A DNA stretch of 64,000 bases. Source: Pseudarthrobacter sp. Fe7. GTDB taxonomy: Bacteria; Actinomycetota; Actinomycetes; Actinomycetales; Micrococcaceae. Made by a program: the position numbers and the translations under genes. Position 1 is the first letter of the stretch, and every line of letters begins with the position of its first letter. The DNA lies in the NCBI GenBank assembly GCA_024372495.1, contig CP099977.1, forward strand, positions 1,860,001 to 1,924,000. Reading direction: 5' to 3'. Positions 56,543 to 64,000 of the stretch are shown here, one piece after another. The notes under the pieces are model-generated. The model had not been told where the DNA came from. It saw only the letters and a list, made by a program, of their open reading frames with translations, and made no database searches.

Positions 56543-58471
56543 TCACATGGTGCGTTTCGACAGGTCATAGATGCGCTGTCCGTCTGCCATCTGGAGCTCA
56601 AAATGCCCTTTTACCCATTCTGAAATTTCGTCAACCGTGCCGGCCTTCGACTTGGTCGCCAGGAACTCGTCCTGGGGCAGGAAGTAGCAAATTTTTCCGT
56701 TCTCTACGTGGTCTTTGAAGTCCTGGAGGGTGGGTGACGGGTCTGATCCGGCAAATCCCCCAAGCGGTATGACCGGCCGTCCCGCCTCAAGTTGGAGTCG
56801 TGCGGCTGTCTGCGAGGCTGTGGTCGCAGCCGCCCAAAGGCACGTTTTTGAAGAGGCTCTTAATTTGTCGAGAATGGCAGTGTTTGGTGTTTGGCCAAAG
56901 GCGACGTCGTACGCCCAAGCGGGGTTCCCGTGCTTCATGTCGTCCAGAAAGCGATTGATGCTGGCCCGGCTCTTCGTCAGCTGCCCGGAAACGGGGTTGG
57001 AACCGTTCTGTGGGAGTGTTGTATTGAGAGCCGATGTGAGGAGGGGCCCCGCCAGCATGGCGGCAACCGCTACGCTTCCCGCGCCCACCGCAAGCCAGCG
57101 GGCCGGAGGCCGCACAACCGACAGCGCCGCTCCCAGAGCGCCTAGAAGCATGATTGCGTTGTCAAGCCACTCCGGCCAGCCAACTACGCTGCTCAGGATG
57201 AGCCAAGAGCACACCGCCGTGGCCAGGATGCCGACCGCTGCTACCACTCTGACAACAAGCAGTCGGTTGTGGCGCATACAGATTGCGCAGGCAACGCCGA
57301 GGGTGAGGGCCAGCGGCGCCGAGAGCGCCTCCGTATAATAGGTGTGGATCTGATTTCCCATAAAGCTCAGGACGAGATAGGTACCTAGGAACCACGTGAT
57401 GGCTACAAAGGCCAGCGCTCTTGCCCCACGTTCGCATGGAAGTAGCCTCCATCCGAGAACTATCAATACAACGGCGATGATCGCCGCGGGCAGCGTCCAA
57501 CCGATCTCTTGGCCGTAATTCGCATTAAGAAGCCGCGCTAGCCCAGCGTCAGAGTTCACCTGCCTGAACTGTTCGGGTATCAGGTTTGCGATCGCATCAT
57601 CCTCAGTCCCAACTATGCGGTCCAACCCGTTGTAGGCCAAGGTCAATTCCAAAACACTGTTGGAATGTGAGCCGCCTACATAAGGTCGCACGTTCGCAGG
57701 TATCAGGTCTACCGCGGTCATCCAGAAGCCGCCGGTAAATACCATCACGGCGCCTGAAATGCCGGCATTTTTCAGCCTCCTGTACCAGGTCGAGTTGCCC
57801 CAGAACATATACGCAACACTGACGCTCGGCAGCACCAGGAGCCCTTGAAGCTGTTTGGTCATGAATGCTAAGCCCACCGCTACGCCTGTGAGAATGACAT
57901 ACCTCAGCCGGTTGAATTCGATCGCATGCTGTATCGCATATACCGAGACAAGCATCAGCAGAAGCATGAGGGGGTCCGGGTTGTTATACCGAGACATCAA
58001 GACCACGATCGGCATAGTGAAGAATACGACGGCAGCAAAAAGCGCGGGTACTGCGGGAAAACTCTTACGAACGATAACGTAAATGAGCAGTGTTGATGCA
58101 ACGCCCATAATTGCTTGGGGTGCCAATATTCCGATAGGAGTAAATCCGAACATTTTCGAGGAAATCTCCATAACCCATAAGCTAAGTGGCGGCTTATCTA
58201 CAGTGATGGAATTGCCCCAATCCGATGAACCAAAAAATGCGGATCCCAGGTTCTGCGTACCGGACTGGACTGCTGCGCTATAGAAATAGTTAGCCCAGCC
58301 GTTGATCCCCAGGTTCCAGAAATAGAGAATCCCGTTCAGAACCAAAATGAGCAGCAATGCTGGCCGCTCCCACACTGGATCTTGGAGACGCCCCTTCACC
58401 AGACCTCGAAGAAACCGGGCGGCCGCCCCTCTATAGTCAGCCCCGAAGGTTGTAGATAGTGACGCCGTCAA
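56543..58471 (-). CDS. YkcB-like membrane glycosyltransferase (GT39/ArnT superfamily), copy 1
   Basis: About 640 residues with 11-13 membrane helices. Takes sugars from polyprenyl-phosphate donors in this superfamily. Family marks: GWANYFYSAAVQSG, ITVDKPPLSLWVM, MSRYNNPDPLM and FMTKQLQG. The C-terminal extracellular domain has VIPLGGFAGSDPSPTLQDFKDHV. Start uncertain: TTG 58471 has GGGGGAG upstream, while the frame is open to 58543. Either overlaps the stop of copy 2. Paralogue of copy 2. Acceptor unknown; surface polymer or protein is inferred. Confidence 0.8.
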   Translation of the reverse strand: MTASLSTTFGADYRGAAARFLRGLVKGRLQDPVWERPALLLILVLNGILYFWNLGINGWANYFYSAAVQSGTQNLGSAFFGSSDWGNSITVDKPPLSLWVMEISSKMFGFTPIGILAPQAIMGVASTLLIYVIVRKSFPAVPALFAAVVFFTMPIVVLMSRYNNPDPLMLLLMLVSVYAIQHAIEFNRLRYVILTGVAVGLAFMTKQLQGLLVLPSVSVAYMFWGNSTWYRRLKNAGISGAVMVFTGGFWMTAVDLIPANVRPYVGGSHSNSVLELTLAYNGLDRIVGTEDDAIANLIPEQFRQVNSDAGLARLLNANYGQEIGWTLPAAIIAVVLIVLGWRLLPCERGARALAFVAITWFLGTYLVLSFMGNQIHTYYTEALSAPLALTLGVACAICMRHNRLLVVRVVAAVGILATAVCSWLILSSVVGWPEWLDNAIMLLGALGAALSVVRPPARWLAVGAGSVAVAAMLAGPLLTSALNTTLPQNGSNPVSGQLTKSRASINRFLDDMKHGNPAWAYDVAFGQTPNTAILDKLRASSKTCLWAAATTASQTAARLQLEAGRPVIPLGGFAGSDPSPTLQDFKDHVENGKICYFLPQDEFLATKSKAGTVDEISEWVKGHFELQMADGQRIYDLSKRTM

Positions 58472-60322
58472 CGTTCTCCCCCTTGAAGTTCGACCGAACC
58501 CATTCCGTGATCGAGGCGGCATCCCGGCCGAGGGGGATACCATCTACGATGGTTTGCTGCCAGATGAAATAGGCGATGCGCTTACTCGACACTAAGGACT
58601 TGAACTGGTCAAGAGTGGGAGCGGGGTCGGTGCCGAGCCAGCCTCCCAGAGCGATTACCGGGCGCTGCGAAGACAACTCATACTGGGCTGCGTTCTGGGC
58701 CGTGTAGGTGGCTGCGGACCATTCTGACTCCCTAGCGTTCTGCAGCAGCGCAGTCACTTCGGGCGATGGTTCTGCGCCGAACCCAAGTTGGCGGGCAAGG
58801 GGCGGATCACCGCGCCGTGCGGCGTCAAGATGTGCTGAGAGTGTTCCGGGATTGTTGCTCACGGGGCCGGACAAGGGGTTTGTCCCGAAGTGGGGTGTGG
58901 AAAGCGTGATCGTGTCGGTTGCCAGCGGACCCCATATCAATACGAGCACGATCAGTACGTTCGTGATCCGTACTTGAATCCTGGACGCAGCCAGGAGCCA
59001 GCCTGCCGACGCCAAAAGTGTTATGGCGATTGCGCTGACTGGCCAAATGCCCCACCCATCACTGTATTCAAAAATCCGGGTCGTCACGTAGCCTGTTCCC
59101 AACAACAGGACAACGCCCATCACCCGAGGGATCAACCGGCCACGGAGTCTCCACATCAGGGCGACGCCCATCGCGATGACCAGCGCAATCGGGGCGGCCA
59201 GGGAAAATACGTAGTACGTATGTGTCATGGTTCCCATGAAGCTCAATACGGTATAGGCGGTCGCGAGCCAAGCTACGGAGACCGTCATGAGCCCGGTTTT
59301 TGCCTTGGAGGCGTGGCCCGACTGTCGCCATAACATCACCAAGGCGAGCGTGCACGTCAGCGCTGTAAACAGCAGCCATGCGCCCTCAGGAGCGAAGTTT
59401 GCATTGAACAGCCGGCTGAGTCCACCGTCGTAGGAACTTGCTGGGAGGTCTTCCGAGTTCGGTGCAGCGCCCGTCTCAGGATTAGTGTTAAAACGCAGGA
59501 ACCTGGCCAGTCCGTTGTAGTCGATGGTGAGTTCGAGCATGCTGTTTGTAGCAGAACCCCCGACATACGGCCTGCTTCCCGCGGGGATGAGGTCGACCAC
59601 AATGAGCCACCAGCCGCCGCTGACGATGAGTGCGCCGAGCGAACCCATGAGCCGGTTTATCCGTGATCTGATTGTTCCCGTGCCACAGAGAACAATTGCC
59701 AGGACAAAGGCTGGAATTGGCAGAAAGGCTTGGATTTGCTTCGCCATGAATCCAAGCCCCAGAGCCGTTCCTGCCAGGAGAAACCAAGACCAGCGGTTGC
59801 TTTCGAGGGCGCGGACGACGAAGTACGTTGCGGCGACCGTCAGCAGGCCCATGAGGGGTTCTGGGTTGTTGTACCTGGACATGAGGACAACTACCGGCGT
59901 GGTCGCATAAATGAGGCCGCCCAGCAGCGCCGGCGCGGCCGCATGGTTTCGGCGGATGATCTTGTAGATAAGCCAGGTGGTGGCTATGCCCATCAGGGCT
60001 TGCGGCACAAGAAGGGACCAGGAATTGAGGCCAAAAGCCGGACCGACAACGCCATGATCCAGATGCTCAGCGGCGGCTTGTCGACGGTGATGAGGTTCCC
60101 CGCGTCGAGGGAACCGAAGAAGAAGGCCTTCCAGTCTTGGGACCCGGCCAGCGCTGCGGCGGAATAGTATGGATTGGCCCATCCATTGCGGTCCAAGGCC
60201 CAGAGGAAAGACGCCGCGGTTACTGCCAACAGCGCGACCAAGGCGATGCGTTCCGGCCTTGCGTGATTCCGCGCAATCGGGCGAAAGGGGGCAAGATCCT
60301 GGTTCGCCTCTTTGATGCTCAA
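58437..60322 (-). CDS. YkcB-like membrane glycosyltransferase (GT39/ArnT superfamily), copy 2
   Basis: 628 residues repaired. TTG 60322 overlaps the TGA of the GT2-GtrA gene (TTGA), implying coupling. NGWANPYYSAAALAGSQDWKAFFFGSLDAGN, ITVDKPPLSIWIM, MSRYNNPEPLM and FMAKQIQAF are present, with a C-terminal VIALGGWLGTDPAPTLDQFKSLV domain. One T lost on the coding strand (plus A-run 60033-60036, in VRLFGLNSWSLLVPQALMG). Same domain order as copy 1, so a tandem duplication, now well diverged. Confidence 0.85.
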
Positions 60323-61557
60323 CGGACTGACTGTCCAACAGGGCGGAAAGCGACAAGTGCCGAACGTCCGTCACTGCGGCGAAGCCTAAACACCCAAAGG
60401 CGAAGAAGCACGAACCGCAGCAATGTGGCGAAAACGTTGGCGGCGGTCAGGACCAAAAGTTCGGTGCTTGGGGCTGGGTCCAGATTCACCGCGTGCAGGA
60501 CCATCAGTGCCGAGGACGTTATAGCCCATGCCAGTAGGAAGACGACGAGGCCCTGGAATTGTTGGGTGAAGAGTTTTGCTGGACCGCTAATGCCGAAGGT
60601 GAACCGCCTGTTCGCGGCGGTGTTGCCAACGGCCGTCAGCAGCAGGGCAAGGAAATTGGCCTGTTGGGCGCCAAAAGGTCCTTGGAGAACCAAATACAAC
60701 AATGCGAATGCGAGGGTTGAAACAAGGCCAACGAGCCCGAATCTGACGACCTGGCCGAAGAAGCTGGGCCGGCCCGGTGGGACTATCGGCCCGCGCCCGA
60801 GCTCAGCATAGATTGCCTGGACGGGAATCGAACCTCTCACGAGGGAACCAGCGACGCGAACCATTCCACGAAGATCGTCCTGGGCCGTTTGTTTGATGTT
60901 GACGCGGCTATCGGGGTCATCAATCCAGTCGACCGGGATTTCGTGGATCCGCAGCCCCGAGCGTTCAGCGATGATCAACAATTCAGTATCGAAGAACCAG
61001 CCGTTGTCTTCTACGTGCGGGAGCAAACGCTGGGCGACGTCGGCCCGTATTGCCTTGAATCCGCACTGCGCATCGGAGAACCGGACCTGCATCGTGCGGC
61101 GGAGCAGAAAGTTATAGGAGCGGGAGATGAATTCCCGTTTCGGGCCGCGACTGACGCGCGAGCTTTGGCCCAGTCTTGTGCCGATGGAAATATCCGAATG
61201 CCCGGACAGCAGTGGGGCCACAAGGGGCGGGAGGGCGGCAAGATCCGTGGACAAGTCGACGTCCAAGTAGGCCAAGACCTTTGCCTCCGAAGCGCTCCAA
61301 GCATCACGAAGCGCGAACCCACGGCCTTTGACCTCAAGGCGGCGATACTCGACATTGGGCAGCTGCTCGCTGAGCCGGGCAGCAATCGCCGGAGTTCTGT
61401 CGGTGCTCGCATTGTCGGCAATGGTTATCTTCCATGTCGACGGCATTTCTTGTGAGAGATATTCGGAGAGTCTTGTGATGCTGTATTCGAGTACGGCTTC
61501 CTCATTGAAAACCGGTACTACAATTTCGAGCGCCAAGCCCCCATAGCTAGGTGTCAT
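60319..61557 (-). CDS. GT2 polyprenyl-phosphate sugar synthase fused to a GtrA-like membrane domain
   Basis: 412 residues. Residues 1-245 form a dolichol-phosphate-mannose-synthase-like GT2 (VVPVFNEEAVL, ADNASTDRTPAIA, LAYLDVDLSTDL, DAQCGFKAIRADVAQRL). Residues 270-395 hold four helices of a GtrA-like domain (RFGLVGLVSTLAFALLYL ... FLLAWAITSSALMVLH), a family often proposed to translocate the lipid-linked sugar. Likely makes the donor used by the two following YkcB-like enzymes. First gene of that operon. Intact. Confidence 0.88.
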   Translation of the reverse strand: MTPSYGGLALEIVVPVFNEEAVLEYSITRLSEYLSQEMPSTWKITIADNASTDRTPAIAARLSEQLPNVEYRRLEVKGRGFALRDAWSASEAKVLAYLDVDLSTDLAALPPLVAPLLSGHSDISIGTRLGQSSRVSRGPKREFISRSYNFLLRRTMQVRFSDAQCGFKAIRADVAQRLLPHVEDNGWFFDTELLIIAERSGLRIHEIPVDWIDDPDSRVNIKQTAQDDLRGMVRVAGSLVRGSIPVQAIYAELGRGPIVPPGRPSFFGQVVRFGLVGLVSTLAFALLYLVLQGPFGAQQANFLALLLTAVGNTAANRRFTFGISGPAKLFTQQFQGLVVFLLAWAITSSALMVLHAVNLDPAPSTELLVLTAANVFATLLRFVLLRLWVFRLRRSDGRSALVAFRPVGQSVR

Positions 61558-61715
61558 GCATCAGAGATTAGGGCTGGCCAACGCCGGCCGCGAGGCCTTT
61601 TGGTAAAGACACGTACCGGACAGAAGAATCAAGTAGTCTACCTAGCCAGCCATACTTTGAAGCAGGTAGTTACTACTGGGGCCCGCCCACCACCGCACCA
61701 CTACGATCAGGGCGC

Positions 61716-62858
61716 ATGGGGGATGAAGAAGCGAATCGCGGGTCTACCCGCTACGGCGCAATTGACGGGCTAAGGGGACTGGCCGCCGCAGTAGTGGTGA
61801 TTCACCACTGCTTCCTGGTCTCGCCGAGCCTTTCCCTCGCCGTTGCCCGTGTGGACACGGAACACATTGAACCGTGGGTATGGTGGATGACCTTCACGCC
61901 CCTGCATTTGCTATGGTCGGGTACCGAGGCAGTCTACGTATTTTTTATTCTTTCCGGCTTTGTTCTCACGCTCCCCTTCGTGGGAGGATCGCAGTTGCAG
62001 CCAACGTGGCTGGCTTACTATGCGAAGCGATTTATCCGGATCTACCTCCCCGTCTGGGCATCTTTGGCTATTGCGTTACTTTTGGCGTGGATCGCTCCGC
62101 GCACGGGGAGCCCGGACCTTAGTGGGTGGCTGCTCATCCATGATGAGTCCCCGAACGTGTTTTCGGACGGGCTCCTGATTGGCGGCGCAGACGCTCTCAA
62201 TTCGCCACTCTGGTCGCTGCAATGGGAAATGTTGTTCTCCATAACGCTCCCTCTTTATGTGGCTTTGGCGCTGCGGATTCGGAATGCTTGGCTGCCATGC
62301 CTTCTCACGCTTTTTTCGTTGATCGCTCTCGGAACTGTCACCTACCTGCCGGCAATCGTTTACATGTCCATGTTCGGCGTCGGTGTACTCCTGGCATTGC
62401 GGAGGGACTCACTGGAACAATTCGGACGTACTCTTAGCCGAGTCAAATGGGGTGGCCTCATTGCTTCTTCATTGCTGCTGCTTTCGTCGCGGTGGCTCTT
62501 CCCGCAACTTCCCACGGTGATATGCATGGCGTGCATCGGCGGCGCATTATTGGTAATCGCTTTCATCGCCTGCCCGCCCATAGCCGGCGCAGGCAACCAC
62601 CGACTTCTGCAATGGCTTGGCACCAGGTCCTTTAGCCTGTATCTGGTGCACGAACCGATCGTGGTATCCATCGGCTTCGTCTCCCATATCTCGAACCCGT
62701 GGCTCCTCACCGCCTTGGCCATACCGCCCTCATTGGGTGCGACCGAACTATTCTTTCGGTTTGCCGAACGGCCGGGTCACCTACTTGCCGGACGCGTCGG
62801 CCGTCTTGTGGCCAGCAAAATTGGCCGATCGCCGCAACTTCTGACGGCCCGACCGTAG
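61716..62858 (+). CDS. OafA/YrhL-type membrane acyltransferase (acyltransferase 3 family)
   Basis: 380 residues with about ten membrane helices. RYGAIDGLRGLAAAVVVIHHCF carries the N-terminal His-His pair. FILSGFVLTLPF and PLWSLQWEMLFS are typical. It transfers acyl, usually acetyl, groups to surface sugars in characterised members. Divergent from the glycosyltransferase operon over 158 bases. Weak ribosome-binding site before ATG 61716. No signal for a C-terminal SGNH domain. Confidence 0.85.
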   Translation: MGDEEANRGSTRYGAIDGLRGLAAAVVVIHHCFLVSPSLSLAVARVDTEHIEPWVWWMTFTPLHLLWSGTEAVYVFFILSGFVLTLPFVGGSQLQPTWLAYYAKRFIRIYLPVWASLAIALLLAWIAPRTGSPDLSGWLLIHDESPNVFSDGLLIGGADALNSPLWSLQWEMLFSITLPLYVALALRIRNAWLPCLLTLFSLIALGTVTYLPAIVYMSMFGVGVLLALRRDSLEQFGRTLSRVKWGGLIASSLLLLSSRWLFPQLPTVICMACIGGALLVIAFIACPPIAGAGNHRLLQWLGTRSFSLYLVHEPIVVSIGFVSHISNPWLLTALAIPPSLGATELFFRFAERPGHLLAGRVGRLVASKIGRSPQLLTARP

Positions 62859-62911
62859 ACAGGTCGCCGCCCAGGCTTCCGGCCATCCACGGAGCCGGCG
62901 CAGCCATCCTC

Positions 62912-62926
62912 TAGACTTGTCCGGTG
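62912..62926 (+). promoter_or_regulatory. glmM -10 element directly before its start codon; leaderless transcript likely
   Basis: TAGACT at 62912-62917 stands six bases before the GTG at 62924, so a transcript would begin at or next to the start codon. No purine-rich ribosome-binding site lies upstream, and no clear -35 is visible. Confidence 0.5.
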
Positions 62927-64000
62927 TCTAGATTATTTGGAACTGATGGTGTCCGGGGGCTGGCCAACGGCCTGCTGACAGCAGAGCTGGCCCTGCAGCT
63001 GGCCCAGGCGGCCGCCGTCGTGCTCGGTCACGACCGCGCTGCAAACGGCGCAAGGCCCCGCGCCGTGCTGGCCAGGGACCCGCGCGCCAGCGGCGAATTC
63101 ATTGCCGCCGCCGTGGAAGCCGGCCTCTCCAGCTCAGGCATTGACGTCTATGACGCGGGCGTCCTCCCTACCCCCGCAGCCGCCTATCTGGTTGCGGACC
63201 TGGACGCCGACTTTGGCGTCATGATCTCGGCTTCCCACAATCCGGCGCCGGACAACGGCATCAAGTTCTTTGCCCGCGGCGGCCAGAAGCTGCCCGACGA
63301 GGTGGAAGACGCCATCGAGGCCCAGATGAGCAAGGAAGCCGTCCGCCCCACCGGCCCCGATGTCGGCCGCATCCAGCGTTTCTCCGACGCGGAGGACCGC
63401 TACATCGTCCACCTGCTGCGCACCCTGCCGCACCGCCTGGACGGACTTACCGTAGTGCTGGACTGCGCCAACGGCGCCGCCAGTGGCTGCTCGCCCCAGC
63501 TCTTCAAGGACGCCGGCGCCGACGTCATCGTCATCGGCGCGGATCCTGACGGCCTCAACATCAACGACGGCGTGGGTTCCACTCACCTCGGACCGCTCAA
63601 GGAAGCCGTGATCAAGTACGGCGCGGACCTCGGCGTCGCGCACGACGGCGACGCCGACCGCTGCCTGGCCGTGGACCACGAGGGCAACGAGGTGGACGGC
63701 GACCAGATCATGGCCATCCTCGCCGTGGCGCTCAAAAAGGCCGGCAAGCTCAAGGACGACGTCCTGGTGGCCACCGTCATGAGCAACCTTGGCCTCAAGA
63801 TCGCCCTCCGCGATGCCGGCATCACCATCCTGGAAACCGCGGTGGGGGACCGCTACGTCCTCGAAGGCATGCGCGACGGCGGCTACAACCTGGGCGGCGA
63901 ACAGTCCGGCCACGTGATCTTCTCCGACCACGCCACCACCGGTGACGGCCTCCTCACGGGCCTGCAGGCTCGCCGCGCAGGTGGCCCTGACCAAGAAGAC
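62924..64000 (+). CDS. glmM: Phosphoglucosamine mutase, 5' part (continues past window)
   Basis: Interconverts glucosamine-6-phosphate and glucosamine-1-phosphate for peptidoglycan precursors; cytoplasmic. GTG 62924 ([16 protein letters not shown]). Active-site serine loop [16 protein letters not shown], metal loop AHDGDADRC and sugar loop GGEQSGH are all present. One extra base at 63965-63971 (CAGGCTC for CAGCTC, in [14 protein letters not shown]). About 358 residues are in the window, of roughly 450. Its neighbours rplM-rpsI are usually adjacent. Confidence 0.96.
   Translation, partial: MSRLFGTDGVRGLANGLLTAELALQLAQAAAVVLGHDRAANGARPRAVLARDPRASGEFIAAAVEAGLSSSGIDVYDAGVLPTPAAAYLVADLDADFGVMISASHNPAPDNGIKFFARGGQKLPDEVEDAIEAQMSKEAVRPTGPDVGRIQRFSDAEDRYIVHLLRTLPHRLDGLTVVLDCANGAASGCSPQLFKDAGADVIVIGADPDGLNINDGVGSTHLGPLKEAVIKYGADLGVAHDGDADRCLAVDHEGNEVDGDQIMAILAVALKKAGKLKDDVLVATVMSNLGLKIALRDAGITILETAVGDRYVLEGMRDGGYNLGGEQSGHVIFSDHATTGDGLLTGLQARRAGGPDQED

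Overview
The window is a GC-rich actinobacterial chromosome segment. Protein sequences, gene order (rpoB-rpoC ... rpsL-rpsG-fusA-tuf, the S10/spc/alpha operons, rplM-rpsI-glmM) and the many GTG/TTG starts fit Micrococcaceae, most likely Arthrobacter or Pseudarthrobacter. This assignment is from recognition, not a search. No rRNA, tRNA, CRISPR array, insertion sequence or prophage was seen.

Layout. 1-5989: 3' part of rpoB, then rpoC. 6335-10820: rpsL, rpsG, fusA, tuf. 10982-13919: a small membrane protein, an Nramp metal transporter and a GH1 beta-glucosidase. 14317-26393: S10 and spc operons (rpsJ to rplO), secY, adk. 26468-31842: map, a sugar-type ABC importer on the minus strand, a P1-type peptidase. 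32014-36155: infA, rpmJ, rpsM, rpsK, rpoA, rplQ, truA. 36091-39342: membrane histidine kinase, divergent response regulator, Hpt-like protein. 39437-55125 (minus): two complete Tad/Flp pilus modules in tandem with four Flp pilins and one prepilin peptidase. 55420-56406: rplM, rpsI. 56543-62858: two tandem YkcB-like membrane glycosyltransferases, a GT2-GtrA fusion and an acyltransferase. 62924-end: glmM, cut by the window edge.

How the genes work together. Most of the window builds RNA polymerase, ribosomes, elongation factors and the SecY channel. Non-ribosomal cassettes sit at the operon boundaries. The Tad block encodes an envelope-spanning pilus machine: pilins, pseudopilins, motor ATPase, two platform proteins, a localisation ATPase, CpaB and the peptidase. 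The two-component system and Hpt-like protein next to it are candidate regulators. The glycosyltransferase/acyltransferase block probably modifies a surface polymer.

Reading caveat. About 25 genes, many essential, are interrupted by single-base indels. About 25 of these indels lie at one motif, (G/C)AGCT(G/C), nearly always as an inserted C or G giving AGCCT or AGGCT. About 13 are single-base losses in short homopolymers. I read these as consensus errors of a long-read assembly, possibly revealing base modification at AGCT, and not as biology. Gene coordinates below span the repaired genes, and each indel is listed with its gene.
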